From: an uncultured Spirochaetota bacterium
GTDB taxonomy: Bacteria > Spirochaetota > UBA4802 > UBA5550
NCBI GenBank assembly: GCA_937872225.1
Contig: CALMRZ010000016.1
Coordinates: 62,001 to 126,000 of the forward strand
Direction: 5' to 3'
DNA length: 64,000 bases
A program made the translations under genes and the position numbers. Each line of letters starts with the position of its first letter. Position 1 is the first letter of the stretch. A model generated the notes under the pieces. It searched no databases. It worked only from the letters and a program-made list of their open reading frames with translations, and was not told the DNA's origin. Positions 16,238 through 26,846 of this stretch are shown piece after piece.

Positions 16238-18337
16238 TTATTCGGCGATCGGGAAGGTTATGGTCCAGGATGTCCCGCCGGTCCTGCTGACGGTGGAGGT
16301 CCCGTGGATCTGTTTTATCAGTACGTTGACCAGCTGAAGTCCCAGGGATGTTGTGTTCTCGATATCTATTGTATCGGGGATGCCGATGCCATTGTCGGTG
16401 ACCATAAGGGTAATATCATCGGTGCCGCTGCGCCGCAGCGATATGGTTATTGCATTGCCTTCGCCTCCATCGGGGAAGGCGTATTTCAGGGCATTGGTGA
16501 TCAGTTCGTTGACGATCAGGCCGCAGGGGATCGCATGGTCGATCCCGAGGTGTATATCGTCGGCTTCAATGTTCAATTGCGGGCTGTTAAGGGTGGTCGT
16601 GTAGCTCCCGTGCAGTTCTTCGGCGATCGTCTTCAGGTATGAAGTAAAATCGATTTTTGCTATGTCCTCGGAGCGGTAGAGCTTTTCATGGACAAGGGCC
16701 ATGGCCCTGATGCGGTTTGTTGAATCGTGGAACATCTTCAGCAGGGCGGCGTCCTTTATGTTGTTGGACTGAAGATTGATGAGGCTGATAATGATCTGGA
16801 AGTTGTTTTTAACCCGGTGATGAATTTCCTTCAGGAGCACCTCCTTTTCCCTGAGGGATGATTTTATCTGTTCTTCCGCCTTCTTCCGTTCGGTGATGTC
16901 CAGGATTATTGCGTTATAGCCGAGCAGGGTATTCCTGAACCGGTACGATGTGGGCGTTGAGTACATGTGAACCACGGTGCCGTCCTTGTGTATGACGCGG
17001 AATTCAATTTCAAGCCTGTCACGCGATTCCCTGATGCTGCTTAGAAAGCTGTCGAGAATGCGTTCACGGTCATCAGGATGGATGAAATCAATAAACTGTT
17101 TTCCCAACAATTCATCATTCCGGTATCCAACCATTCCGCACAACGCATCATTTACGAAGGAGAATTCTCCTTTGGGGCTGATCGTCGCTATGCCGATAAG
17201 GGTCTTTTCGACCAGGCCGCGATATTTTTCTTCAGAGAGCTCCATGAGTTCCTGGGCGCGCTTGCGCTCGGTAACGTCGCGGATGGTCGCCTGGAGAAAA
17301 GACCTGCCGCCTGCCACGCATTTTGAAAGGAGCATCGTGCCGGGGAATTCATTGCCGTCGAGGCGCCTGAACTGCCATTCGAAAAAGCAGCCTCCTTCCG
17401 CCAGGGCTTGCGCGGCCATCCGCTCGAATTTTTCGCCTGAGCCTTCGCGGTCAGGCTGGGTGCCGGGTGAGATGTCGCCGACAGCAAGGCAGGAGTGTTC
17501 ACGGGCGCCGCCTGCTACCCGGAACATGTCGTCGAATGTCCTGTTGGCCGTCGTAATGTTCCACGCCGGAGGCTCTATGGCTATTATTGCGTCCCGGGAA
17601 AAATCAAACAGTATGCGGTAGCGCTCCTCGCTTTCATGGAGCGCGTTCTCGGCGCGCCGCCGCTCGGCTATTTCTGTTTCAAGTTCCTGGTTCGTCTCGG
17701 TCAACTCTGCGCTGTAGGCTTCCAGCTCCGCCGCTGCTGACCGGGAGCGATTGAGGGCCACGCGGTACTGGCTGACCAGGAACCAGAGAAGCGCGGCAAT
17801 GGCGGTGTAAGAAATGGCCATAATGACTACCCGGTTCGCGAAGTGGCTTTCCGGGGTCCTGATTTGCCGGATGAGGCCCTGGATCTCTGCCAGCCCTATC
17901 GCGGTGAAAACAAGGGCGCTGAGGATTACGACAATCCACTGGGCCCGCGGTCCCTGCAGTATGGCGGTCAGGACAATGGAAAGGGCATAGAGTATCATGG
18001 CCGGCGCCCCCGGACCCCCAATGATATTGCCGTATACGGCAATGATGAAAACAAAGACGGGCGGCAGATGTCCGGCCGCCTTCCAGTAGCCTTTATCGGC
18101 GAGCTTCCATCCGCTGAAAAAAAGCAATGTTATAATAACCATTATTATAAGCGTGTCGGGTGGAATGAAGCTCAACATCCAGCCGATGAAAAACACAATA
18201 GTGAACAGGAGAGCGGTGAATCCCATAAGAAGGGAGCTGACCTTGGTCATGTATTCCCGGAGGGCTTCATCGGGATTCAATGCCCGGGGGGCTGTTGCAT
18301 CATTCCAGAGTTTATTTATGGCATGGTCTTTCATCAT
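16238..18337 (-). CDS. Membrane PAS-PAS sensor histidine kinase (HisKA_2 type)
   Basis: A sensor kinase of ~699 residues. The first ~190 residues hold five or six membrane helices, followed by a short coiled coil (RSRSAAAELEAYSAELTETN) and two PAS domains (RYRILFDFSRDAIIAI and KYRGLVEKTLIGIATI). The phospho-acceptor box is LLKEIHHRVKNNFQ, the HisKA_2 form. The ATPase domain has VNELITNALKYAF, DNGIGIP and SLGLQLV. The start at 18337 (MMKDHAIN) is preferred on content; an ATG at 18409 in frame adds 24 low-complexity residues, and neither has a good ribosome site. No response regulator is adjacent. The next gene upstream is a frameshifted relative with the same C-terminal architecture. Confidence 0.82.
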   Translation of the reverse strand: MMKDHAINKLWNDATAPRALNPDEALREYMTKVSSLLMGFTALLFTIVFFIGWMLSFIPPDTLIIMVIITLLFFSGWKLADKGYWKAAGHLPPVFVFIIAVYGNIIGGPGAPAMILYALSIVLTAILQGPRAQWIVVILSALVFTAIGLAEIQGLIRQIRTPESHFANRVVIMAISYTAIAALLWFLVSQYRVALNRSRSAAAELEAYSAELTETNQELETEIAERRRAENALHESEERYRILFDFSRDAIIAIEPPAWNITTANRTFDDMFRVAGGAREHSCLAVGDISPGTQPDREGSGEKFERMAAQALAEGGCFFEWQFRRLDGNEFPGTMLLSKCVAGGRSFLQATIRDVTERKRAQELMELSEEKYRGLVEKTLIGIATISPKGEFSFVNDALCGMVGYRNDELLGKQFIDFIHPDDRERILDSFLSSIRESRDRLEIEFRVIHKDGTVVHMYSTPTSYRFRNTLLGYNAIILDITERKKAEEQIKSSLREKEVLLKEIHHRVKNNFQIIISLINLQSNNIKDAALLKMFHDSTNRIRAMALVHEKLYRSEDIAKIDFTSYLKTIAEELHGSYTTTLNSPQLNIEADDIHLGIDHAIPCGLIVNELITNALKYAFPDGGEGNAITISLRRSGTDDITLMVTDNGIGIPDTIDIENTTSLGLQLVNVLIKQIHGTSTVSRTGGTSWTITFPIAE

Positions 18338-18469
18338 AATACTGATATGAAAAACGGGTGAACCAGTATCGTGATCCCCAAAGAAGAACACGTTGTATGA
18401 TGCAGTCATCGAAAAACATTAGTCAAGTAAATAATAAGATGCCGGTGGTTTCAGGCGTCCGGCAGCGCT

Positions 18470-20148
18470 TCAATCCGCCGCGAAGGTTTTGGGGGCGGCG
18501 AAAGTTATGGTCCATGCCGTGCCGCCCTCGCGGTCAATCCGGTACCGGCCGCCGATCTGTTCGACCAGCACGTGGACGAGCTGCAGTCCCAGCGTCGATA
18601 TGCCCTTCGGATCCGGGGTTTCGGCCATACCGACGCCGTTGTCCCGGATCATCAGGGTGACGGTTCCGTCGTTCTCCTGCCGCAGCGAGATCAGTATTTC
18701 GGCGTCGGCAGTACTGTCCGGAAAAGCATATTTCAGCGTGTTGGTAATCAGCTCGTTCACGATCAGTCCGCAGGGGATCGCCTGGTCCAACCCGAGATGG
18801 ATGATTTCCGCTTCGATGCGCAAACGGGGTCTCCCGTGGTGGATCGAGTTGTTGCTGATCAGGTCCTCGGTTATCGTTGTGATGTATGATGTGAAATCGA
18901 TTTTCCCGATATCTTCGGATTGATAGAGTTTCTCGTGCACGAGGGCCATGGCCCTGATGCGGTTCATTGAATCGTTGAAGATCCTCAGCAGGTCCCGGTC
19001 CTTGATGCCGCTGGTCTGCAGGCTCAGGAGGCTGATGATGACCTGCATGTTGTTTTTAACGCGGTGGTGGATCTCCTTCAGCAATATCTCTTTTTCATTC
19101 AGGGAGGCCCTGATCTGTTCTTCGGCCCGTTTTCTCTCCGTGACATCGCGCATGGTCACCTGGATCAGTGTCCTGGCGCCCAGTTCGGATTTTGACAGCA
19201 GCACCGTTGCCGGAAATTCCTCCCCGTCAGCGCGCCGGTGCTGAAACTCGTAAAAACACCATCCGTCGGCCAGGGCCTTCTCGATCATCCTCAGTGCCAT
19301 GTCGCGGGACTTCTCACCGTTGGGCTGTGTTTCCGGCGCCAGGTCCCAGGGCCCGGTGATGGGGATCCTGAGGCCGGCAGGGTTTATTCTGAACATTTCA
19401 AAGGCGGCTTTATTGATGTCGATATACGTCCATGTCGGCGCTTCGGTGATGATAATCGCGTCGCGGGAGTTTTCAAACAGAGTCCGGTACCGCTCCTCGC
19501 TTTCGCGGAGCGCTTCTTCCGCGTGGGTCCTTTCGCTGATCTCCCTGTTGGCCCGGTCCAGGGCCCTGCGGTTGATGGCAAAAATGCTGAAAGCGGTAAT
19601 GGTCATGAATATGAGGGCGATGGTATTGTCAGCGGTATAATCTATCAGCGAATTGCGGGGGATGTTGAACTGCTCCCCGAAAAAAACATGAACAGGTAGA
19701 GCATGGCCAGGTTGATACCGCCGTAGACTATGATGGCTGTTCCGTTCCGCGCCACAGCCAGGGGCGTCAGGGTAAGGATGCCGAAAATAAACGCGATGGT
19801 GTCCAGGCGTGAAACCACGAAAGAACGGTCTTCTATCATGACGGTCCATGCCGTCATGAGGAGCAGAACCAGTATGACATGGGCCGACGCGGTAAAATAT
19901 CCCCTGACAAGCAGCACCAGGATCGCGATGAACAAGCCCAAGGTGATGATCTGGGGCATGAGGATGGCGAAGTCAATTCTGTACCCCAGGACCGGGTTTT
20001 GAAGATGCAGGTATGTGGTGTAGGAAATGGTGACCGGCAGGATGACCAGGATAATCAGGCAGAGGAAAAAAAAGAACCTGGCCTTCATCTGGATCACGAT
20101 GTCGGAGTTTTCGTATTTACGCAGCGCTCTTTCAAGGATATGTGGCAT
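18470..20148 (-). pseudogene. PAS/HisKA_2 sensor kinase, frameshifted at a T7 run
   Basis: Two overlapping frames together make one kinase. The N-terminal part (20148 down to ~19685) is a membrane domain of five helices that ends properly in GGINLAMLYLFMFF. The C-terminal part continues in another frame as FGEQFNIPRNSLIDY, one more helix, a PAS domain, LLKEIHHRVKNNMQV and an intact ATPase domain. The join falls exactly on a run of seven T on the coding strand (A7 at 19680-19686); one extra T would restore a single protein of about 560 residues. Both halves look well conserved, so the break is recent, a slippage site or an assembly error. It is paralogous to the kinase at 16.2-18.3 kb. Confidence 0.75.
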
Positions 20149-20323
20149 GTTTGTCCGTCACGTCATGTCCATACTGCATTGACCCGGCTCTCGCAATCCC
20201 GTCACGGAGCCTCCAGCCGTTCTTCATGGTGCGCCGGCACCCCTGGATGATACCGGACAGGAAATGCCGTGTCAAGAAACTAATCCGGACCGGCATTTAT
20301 CCTGCAAACATCATACTGCTCCA

Positions 20324-23137
20324 TCAGTTCTTTTCCTCGATCAGCCTGTTGAGCTCCCGGGCCTTTTCGCTTATGGTTTCGGTAAAGGTGAGTATCCTCC
20401 GGTTGAGGGCTGCGACCTCGTCGGCGATCTCCGACAGCCGCTTCACGGCCCGGGCGCTGCTTTCCATGGACTTCATCTGTTCCACGGTCGATCCCGCGAT
20501 CTCGCCTGAAAGGCTGTTTATGATCGAGGCCTGCCGGATGACATCGTCGAAAGCCCCGGCCTGGCTCTCGATCATGGTTTCGACCTGGTCGATGCGGGAA
20601 TTTATCTCGTCAAGCACCGAGAAAATGGCCTCGGTGGATGACCTGGTGATGTCCACCATGTGCATGCCCTCGTTGATGTCGTTGAGGATCCTCGATATCT
20701 GCGACGATATCTCCTTCGAGTTGTCCGAGGTGGCCGTCGCCAGCTTCCCGATCTCGTCGGCAACGACGGCGAAGCCCCGGCCGTGTTCGCCGGCGCGGGC
20801 GGCCTCTATGGAAGCGTTCAGCGACAGGAGGTTGATGCGGTCCGATATATCGTTGATGATTTCCACGAAATTTTTTATGGCGGCCCCCCCGTCGTTGATG
20901 ACCTGCATTTTCCCGATCATTTCATTGATGATGCGTTCGGTTTCCCGCTTCGATTCCGAGATGCCCGAGATGGAGCCGAGGACGGAGTTGATCATCCCGG
21001 TGGCCCCGCTCTGCGTCCTGTTGAAGGTCTCGATTATGTCGGAGGTCTTCTTGCCTTCCGCCTCCTGGTTTCCCGCGGACTTGCTGATGGCGGTAATGGA
21101 GGCGGTAAGCTCGTCGAAGGTCTTCCTCATGTCTTTGCTGCTGGCGGACTGCTCTTCGGCAAGGGATGAAAAGTTGCGCTCGATCGCGGTCAGCTCGCTG
21201 CTGACGGACACCAGGTCTTTCGAAGCGACGTCAACGCCGCTGATGATGCCGGCAAGGTGGTCGGCCCGCCTGTTCGATTCGTTCACGGCTTCCGTGAGGT
21301 CGCGGTTGAGCGTGCCGACCTGCCGGTAGAGCTTCAGGATGCGGATGGACAGGATGCCCGCGACGCCAAGGATGAAGAGAAGGGTGCCGTAGGAAGACAG
21401 CCGGGCGCCCGTAATAATGTCACGGTCGAGAAGGATGTCATGGACCGCAGCGGCTATCATGATGAACACCGCGCTGATCATGAGGGCGCCGTCGGGGCCG
21501 GTCGCCATGACGCGGCTCATGAAGGGAGCGGGCTGCGCCCGCACGAGGTCAGCGAGACGTCCGGGGAGGGCGCCGGCCATCCGGTTCCACCGGTCCCGGG
21601 GCGCCGACGGAACATTGACCTCTGCGCCGCGGCGCCCGAGGACAAGCTTCACGATGTAGTAGAATGTTTCCCTGGTCATGAGGTAAACCACGTATATTAT
21701 CGGGACAAGCCAGGTGGCCTGCACGAAGGGGAGTATGGCGTTCCAGTAGCTGATGTCAGAACTGATGACCGGCAGCAGGACAAGGATGGCGGATACGGCC
21801 AGGTATGCGTAAATGGCGCCCCTGAAAAGCTTTTCCGTGATGGTCCCGCGCCTGACGAAAAAGTTGTGCATGAACAGGGACATGAAGGGAAGCAGCAGGA
21901 AGAGGACGATATATTCGACCCGTTTCAGTATGAAGAAATCATCAAAGATAAGGTACTTGGTCTGGGTCCTCAGGAAGAAATACGAAGACAGGCACAGGGC
22001 CGTGAAAGCATAAAAGAGGTGTTCCCGGTTCTCCCGCCTCTGCAGGAAGAGGAGCCCGTAATACAGACCGATGGTGAAATAGATCGCGACGATGGCAATG
22101 GCCATCGTTTCATGGAAGTGCAGGTCGCGAAGCTCCGTGTCCAGGTATCCGATCCTGAGGGCGTTTCCCTCTATGGTGCCGAAGAGGTAGTCCGTTGACC
22201 TGCCGGACAGGATGGTGACCCGGTGCAGCGATCCCGGTTCGAGGTACCGTTCCGGTATCGGATAGACCCGTATCCGGTCGTAGTAGAGCCGCCGCGGGTC
22301 CCCCGCGGTTCCCGTGGATCCGATCCGGTGTCCGTCAAAATACGCCTCGTCCGGACCGCTTATGGTGTCAATGTACAGGCAGAGGGGCCGTGACGGCATT
22401 TTTTCCAAAACGAAGGAGAACTCGGTCGTCAGGTGCCGGCTTCCGGTGACGCCGGGAACGTGGTCAGCGGTAGAAGGAGCCTGAATTACGGCGCATTGAG
22501 CATGGTCAATTTCGAATTCTTCCGGATCTTTTGTCATGTTCCGGTATTCATCTTCCGAGAGCACTTTCAGGAATACCGGACCGTTCAGGTCGGTTGTCCC
22601 CCTGTCAAGATCATCGGAGGTGATCCGGATGATGCCGTGTCGGAGCCGTTCGGTTCCGTCCGGGCAGGTCAGGTACACTGCCGGCATGATGCTGTCGCCG
22701 CGGCCGTGTTTGCCCGGGGTTACCTGAAGGGTGATGGTGTTTATGTCTTTCCAGAGGTGTCCGGGAACCTCGTAGAGGCATTCCGTATCGGAAAGAACCG
22801 TTACCGGCAGTTCCGTGCCGTTTAGAGAGGCGGAGACCGCCGTATCAGTCCTAATATACAGTGATGATATCTCCTTGGACCGGGGCCGGGCTAGTACCGT
22901 TTTTGCCGTTATTGGAGCATTGCTTGGGGCAATGTTCCGGTTTTGCAGGGCATGAAAAATGGAAATGACCTGGTCCGGCCCTCGGGCGGTTTCGCCGGGC
23001 GAGGCCATGCCTGATATCTGCCAATCCTTCTGGATCTCAATCCAGCAGGGGCCCTTTTCGGCATGGACATTCCCATAAAGGGCGAATATCATCAGAAATG
23101 CGGCTAATAATGGAAAAGGGGGGCTTAATTTTTTCAT
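20324..23137 (-). CDS. 7TMR-DISM chemoreceptor-like signalling protein
   Basis: A 937-residue receptor. Residues 1-26 are a signal peptide. Residues ~27-340 form an extracellular sensory domain of mostly beta structure (7TMR-DISMED-like). Residues ~345-620 hold the seven-helix 7TMR-DISM membrane domain, interrupted by a ~70-residue basic loop ([13 protein letters not shown] region). Residues ~640-937 are an MCP signalling domain with the hairpin-tip region [19 protein letters not shown]. It senses an extracellular ligand, possibly a carbohydrate, and talks to CheA/CheW. The tail resembles the chemoreceptor fragment at the left edge of the window. It is on the same strand as the rod protein gene 135 bases upstream. 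Confidence 0.88.
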   Translation of the reverse strand: MKKLSPPFPLLAAFLMIFALYGNVHAEKGPCWIEIQKDWQISGMASPGETARGPDQVISIFHALQNRNIAPSNAPITAKTVLARPRSKEISSLYIRTDTAVSASLNGTELPVTVLSDTECLYEVPGHLWKDINTITLQVTPGKHGRGDSIMPAVYLTCPDGTERLRHGIIRITSDDLDRGTTDLNGPVFLKVLSEDEYRNMTKDPEEFEIDHAQCAVIQAPSTADHVPGVTGSRHLTTEFSFVLEKMPSRPLCLYIDTISGPDEAYFDGHRIGSTGTAGDPRRLYYDRIRVYPIPERYLEPGSLHRVTILSGRSTDYLFGTIEGNALRIGYLDTELRDLHFHETMAIAIVAIYFTIGLYYGLLFLQRRENREHLFYAFTALCLSSYFFLRTQTKYLIFDDFFILKRVEYIVLFLLLPFMSLFMHNFFVRRGTITEKLFRGAIYAYLAVSAILVLLPVISSDISYWNAILPFVQATWLVPIIYVVYLMTRETFYYIVKLVLGRRGAEVNVPSAPRDRWNRMAGALPGRLADLVRAQPAPFMSRVMATGPDGALMISAVFIMIAAAVHDILLDRDIITGARLSSYGTLLFILGVAGILSIRILKLYRQVGTLNRDLTEAVNESNRRADHLAGIISGVDVASKDLVSVSSELTAIERNFSSLAEEQSASSKDMRKTFDELTASITAISKSAGNQEAEGKKTSDIIETFNRTQSGATGMINSVLGSISGISESKRETERIINEMIGKMQVINDGGAAIKNFVEIINDISDRINLLSLNASIEAARAGEHGRGFAVVADEIGKLATATSDNSKEISSQISRILNDINEGMHMVDITRSSTEAIFSVLDEINSRIDQVETMIESQAGAFDDVIRQASIINSLSGEIAGSTVEQMKSMESSARAVKRLSEIADEVAALNRRILTFTETISEKARELNRLIEEKN

Positions 23138-23272
23138 TGGGTATAACTATCTATTGTATATCACTGATATGATACTAGATGGTTATCGGGCTTTTGTCAA
23201 GCACCTTGTATAAAGGCGGGGGACCAGTCGTTATCCTTGTCCCCCGGGCGTGTCAGTAGTGTTGAGCTGATT

Positions 23273-24103
23273 TTATCGCGCGACTTCGTTGATAAGCCTT
23301 CCCAGTTCCGTGTCATGGGTCTGGACGGTCTTCTGGTTTGCTTCATAACTCCGCTGGACTTCGATCATGTCGACCATTTCCCGTACCATGTTGACATTCG
23401 ATTTTTCCAGGAAACCCTGGACTACCTTAACGTCACCCGGGGGTATGGGCGGCCCGGAGAATTCGGTTTCCTTCCAGAGGGAGTCGCCTTCTTTTTTAAG
23501 TTCGCGGATTTTTTCAAAATCAACCAGTTTCAGCCGGTCGAGCACCACCGGCTGGCTCCAGTCGTTGTCCGCCATGCCGACGACGCCGTTCGGGTCGATG
23601 GCCCCGTTGACGAGGATCTCCCCCCGCTCATTGACGATGAAGTTGTTGTGCTGTACCCTGATGATGCCGTTCTCGCCCATCACGGGGTAGCCGTTATGGG
23701 TCATGAGGATGCCGTCCTGGTTGATGGTGAAGGAGCCGTTCCGGGTATAGCGCTCGCCGCGTTCGGTTTTGACCGTAAGGAAGCCGCGCCCGTCAAGGGC
23801 CAGGTCGAAGTTGTTTTCGGTCCGCTGGAGCGACCCCTGGTCGAAATCGGTGTATACTTCATTGACTTCCACGCCGGTGCCGAGCTTGCCGACGTAGGGC
23901 ATGGTGTCGTATGAGCCGGCCGGGGTAATGCCCAGGCCGTTATCGTTCAGCCGCCGGATCAGCATGTCCGGGAAGGCCTTGAAAATGGCGAGGTCCTTCT
24001 TGAAGCCGGTTTTATCAACATTGGCCAGGTTGTTGGCTACAACGTCCAGGCGCGCCTGTTGTGCGATCATGCCGCTGGCGCCGGTGTAAATTCCTCGAAG
24101 CAT
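23273..24103 (-). CDS. Flagellar basal-body rod protein, FlgF/FlgG type
   Basis: A 276-residue flagellar rod protein. The N-terminus MLRGIYTGASGMIAQQARLD with VVANNLANVDKTGFKKD is the conserved flg_bb_rod region. The C-terminal flg_bbr segment is LEKSNVNMVREMVDMIEVQR, SYEANQKTVQTHD, TELGRL. Length fits FlgF or FlgG; spirochaetes have two such genes, called FlhO and FlhP in some species, usually in tandem. Only one is present here and I cannot assign it more closely. A GGGGGA site precedes the ATG. It is divergent from the PadR gene across a 258-base AT-rich region. Confidence 0.88.
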   Translation of the reverse strand: MLRGIYTGASGMIAQQARLDVVANNLANVDKTGFKKDLAIFKAFPDMLIRRLNDNGLGITPAGSYDTMPYVGKLGTGVEVNEVYTDFDQGSLQRTENNFDLALDGRGFLTVKTERGERYTRNGSFTINQDGILMTHNGYPVMGENGIIRVQHNNFIVNERGEILVNGAIDPNGVVGMADNDWSQPVVLDRLKLVDFEKIRELKKEGDSLWKETEFSGPPIPPGDVKVVQGFLEKSNVNMVREMVDMIEVQRSYEANQKTVQTHDTELGRLINEVAR

Positions 24104-24285
24104 ATTGGTCCCCCTGCACTATGTCGCTTTAATTATCGGCTGGGGGATTATCGACAATAATTAAAATTTCAATTCTTTACCTTATTATTAAATGGATGGC
24201 TCGATATCGGTACCTGTTTTAGATGGAACAAGGAGTATCAAGCTTAAAAAACTATATTAATTCTTTATATAAACTTAAAAAAATA

Positions 24286-24330
24286 TTGACAACTATATAT
24301 AATCTATATATATATAAAATATATAATTAA
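24286..24330 (+). promoter_or_regulatory. Candidate padR-cluster promoter and AT-rich palindromes
   Basis: TTGACA (24286-24291) is followed by 17 bases and TATATA (24309-24314), about 48 bases before the PadR start. A stretch of overlapping TATATA palindromes spans 24294-24330. Such symmetric repeats over a promoter are a plausible operator for the PadR protein itself; autoregulation is typical of that family. The assignment is by eye only. Confidence 0.5.
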
Positions 24331-24361
24331 TAATAGTTATTATTCAATTTCGGTTGGTGCC

Positions 24362-24913
24362 ATGTCAATAAAATTCGCTATCTTGGGCCTGTTAAACTAC
24401 ACGGATATGCACGGCTACCGCATCAAGGAGCATATTGAGAAGAATTTCGGGCACATGTGGTCGATCAATTTCGGCCAGATCTATCCGAATCTCAGGGACC
24501 TTGAACAAGACGGATTGATCAGAATGATCGAACTGTCGCCGTCGGATGACGGTGGACCCCATAAAAAGCTGTATTCAATAACTGAAAAAGGGGTGGAGGA
24601 GTTTTCGCGATGGCTGTCGGAGTCACCCGAACGGCCCATGCTGATCAGGGACCCGTTTCTGCTCAAGTTCACATTTTTCGGATTCGGCGACAGCGGGCGC
24701 GCCCTGGAGCTTATTGACGAACAGATCGCGCTGTACGAAGCGCAGCTGCACCGTCGGAAAAATAATTTCATGCGATGGGAGCACCAAGGAGTCTACGCGC
24801 GGCTCCTCGCCGAGCTCGGCATCACGCAGAACGAGATGTATCTTGAATGGCTGCGCAATGCCCGCTCCGAAATCGAGAAGAACGCGTCAGAGGCGGTCCT
24901 GGAAAAGGCGTAA
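24362..24913 (+). CDS. PadR-family transcriptional regulator
   Basis: A 183-residue PadR regulator of the two-domain kind. Residues 1-85 are the winged helix, with FAILGLLNYTDMHGYRIKEHI, FGQIYPNLRDLEQDGLI (recognition helix) and KKLYSITEKG (wing). Residues ~95-178 form a C-terminal helical dimerisation domain (PadR-type Vir_act_alpha_C). PadR proteins usually repress catabolic or efflux genes and are released by a small ligand, often aromatic or lipophilic. It is the first gene of a co-directional run to 36.3 kb, with 34 bases to the next start, and is the likely regulator of that cluster. Confidence 0.88.
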   Translation: MSIKFAILGLLNYTDMHGYRIKEHIEKNFGHMWSINFGQIYPNLRDLEQDGLIRMIELSPSDDGGPHKKLYSITEKGVEEFSRWLSESPERPMLIRDPFLLKFTFFGFGDSGRALELIDEQIALYEAQLHRRKNNFMRWEHQGVYARLLAELGITQNEMYLEWLRNARSEIEKNASEAVLEKA

Positions 24914-24947
24914 CTGGCTCACACTACCGAGTGGGAAAGGGGGGCGT

Positions 24948-25949
24948 ATGGAATTTACCGGAATTACCCTCGTCACCGGCGCTGCCGGATTCATGGGGAG
25001 CCACCTTGTGGAATATCTCGCGCGCAGGGGGGTCCGCGTCAGGGCCACGGCGCGGCCCCGGAAGGACACCTCCTTTTTTACACGTCTGGGCGTTGAATAC
25101 GTCGCGGCGGACCTGACAAAGCCTGAAACCCTGCCGCCCCTGTTCGAAGGGGGCGTTGACCGCATTTTCCATCTCGGCGCCATCTGCAATTTTTCCACGC
25201 CCTATGAGGCCCTCTATCCAACCAACGTGAAGGGCGTCGAGGAGATCACCGGCCTTGCCCTCAAGAACGGCGTCAGGCGGTATGTCCACGTGGGGTCCAC
25301 CAGCGTGTACGGCTACTACAAGGGAACGCCCTTCCGGGAGGATTCCCCGCGGGAGCCGCGGGATTCCTACGGCCGGAGCAAGCGGGACGGCGAGGACGTG
25401 GTGTGGCGCCGCATGCAGGAAGGGCTGCCGGCAATCATCACGCGGCCCTGCACCGTGTACGGCCCCCGGTGCAACGACGGGGCGGGGAAGGCCTTCTCGC
25501 GGCCGACCAGCATCACCGCCATACCCGGCAGCGGCGCCCAGCTCCTGTCCAACGTCCGCGCCGAGGATGTGGCCGCTGCGGTGGAGCATCTCTCCTACCT
25601 TGACTCGGCAGTGGGGCAGGCCTACAACCTCGCCGAAGACACCCATCCCTCCCTGGAAGAAGCCCTCATGCTCGCGTCCGAGGCGTTCGGCACGAAACCG
25701 CCGAAGCTGCACCTGCCCCTCTGGCTGGTGAAGGGAGTGGCCAGGATGGACGGCATAGTGTCTGCCCGCCGGGGCCGCATCCCGGACCTCGAGCTCGACG
25801 CGGTGCGCTACCTCTATGACGATTACATCGTCGACAACAGCAAACTGAAATCAACCGGATACCGCATGATATATCCTGAATTCAGGGGATCCATGAAACA
25901 GATAGCGGAATGGTACCGGGCGCAGGCGACCGGTACAAAAACAGCTTGA
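24948..25949 (+). CDS. NAD-dependent epimerase/dehydratase (extended SDR)
   Basis: A 333-residue extended SDR. TGAAGFMGSHL is the NAD-binding motif, with the acidic/basic switch region following beta 2 (RATARPRKD). The catalytic residues are Y141 and K145 in DSYGRSKRDG, preceded by VGSTSVYGYY. RPCTVYGPR is the substrate-binding region. The C-terminal third is longer than in plain reductases, as in 3-beta-hydroxysteroid-dehydrogenase-like or sugar epimerases. The start at 24948 follows an AAGGGGGGC site; the frame is open upstream but overlaps padR. It sits 17 bases before the SDR gene. Its substrate is unknown; context suggests a hydroxy/keto intermediate of the cluster's pathway. Confidence 0.82.
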   Translation: MEFTGITLVTGAAGFMGSHLVEYLARRGVRVRATARPRKDTSFFTRLGVEYVAADLTKPETLPPLFEGGVDRIFHLGAICNFSTPYEALYPTNVKGVEEITGLALKNGVRRYVHVGSTSVYGYYKGTPFREDSPREPRDSYGRSKRDGEDVVWRRMQEGLPAIITRPCTVYGPRCNDGAGKAFSRPTSITAIPGSGAQLLSNVRAEDVAAAVEHLSYLDSAVGQAYNLAEDTHPSLEEALMLASEAFGTKPPKLHLPLWLVKGVARMDGIVSARRGRIPDLELDAVRYLYDDYIVDNSKLKSTGYRMIYPEFRGSMKQIAEWYRAQATGTKTA

Positions 25950-25966
25950 TAACCGGGAGGTTTTGT

Positions 25967-26797
25967 ATGGGACAGGTCGTGGTCATAACCGGATGCGCTG
26001 ACGGCATGGGGCGCCACGTCGCGGCAATGCTGGCCGCGTCGGGCCATTCCATAGCGGGGTTCGATGTTGACGCCGACGGCATCGCTTCTTTAAAGAAGGA
26101 GCTTGCCCGGTTCGGCGGCGGGCATTTGCTCGAGGTCATGGATATAACCGACCGCAAGGGGATCGGGAAATTCCGGGACCGCGTCCTGGAAAAGTACGGC
26201 CACGTGGACACGGTGCTTTCCAACGTGGGGATCGGGTTCTTCAGCCCCTTCGAGGAGGCCGATCTCGACAAGGCGCTCAAGTGCCTTGAGATCAATGTCA
26301 TCGGCGCCTCGGCGATTTTCCAGGCCTTCATCCCCTCCATGCGGGAGCGCCGCTCCGGAAAGCTCATCGCCATGTCGTCCCTGGTGGGGCGCATCCCCTT
26401 TCCCTTTGAATCGATATACTCCGCGAGCAAGTTCGCCATCACCGGGCTCGTGCTTTCCCTCAAGTACGAGGTCGAGCCCTTCGGCATCAAGGTGGCGCTG
26501 ATTGAGCCGGCGCAGGTGTCCACCACCTTCGCGGCCAAGATCCACGTGCTGCCGCCGGAAGGATCGGCCTACCGTGACCGGGCGCGGCGGTTCATTGAGC
26601 GCGACGACGAGCTCATCAAGACAGCGCCGACGCCCCCCGACGCGGCCAGGAAAATCGTGAAGGTGATCGAGGCGAAAAAGCCACGCATATTCAACCAGGT
26701 CGACTTCATGAGCAGCTTTTTCCTGTGGCTCAACCAGTTCCTTCCCCGTTCGCTCCGTGACGCCATACTGGTGAACCACATGCATATTAAAGTTTAA
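25967..26797 (+). CDS. Short-chain dehydrogenase/reductase
   Basis: A 276-residue classical SDR. TGCADGMGRHVA is the cofactor motif, SNVG near residue 88 matches NNAG, the catalytic serine is in AMSSLVGR, and Y151/K155 lie in YSASKFAITG. It should interconvert an alcohol and a ketone with NAD(P). The start at 25967 has GGGAGG six bases upstream. The C-terminal ~40 residues (FFLWLNQFLPRSLRD) are hydrophobic and may dock to a membrane or a lipid-like substrate. It follows the epimerase gene closely and is 50 bases before the glycyl-radical enzyme. Confidence 0.85.
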   Translation: MGQVVVITGCADGMGRHVAAMLAASGHSIAGFDVDADGIASLKKELARFGGGHLLEVMDITDRKGIGKFRDRVLEKYGHVDTVLSNVGIGFFSPFEEADLDKALKCLEINVIGASAIFQAFIPSMRERRSGKLIAMSSLVGRIPFPFESIYSASKFAITGLVLSLKYEVEPFGIKVALIEPAQVSTTFAAKIHVLPPEGSAYRDRARRFIERDDELIKTAPTPPDAARKIVKVIEAKKPRIFNQVDFMSSFFLWLNQFLPRSLRDAILVNHMHIKV

Positions 26798-26846
26798 GGG
26801 TGCATCCCAAAACTTGGGACGCATTCCGGAAAACAGGAGGTTCCCC

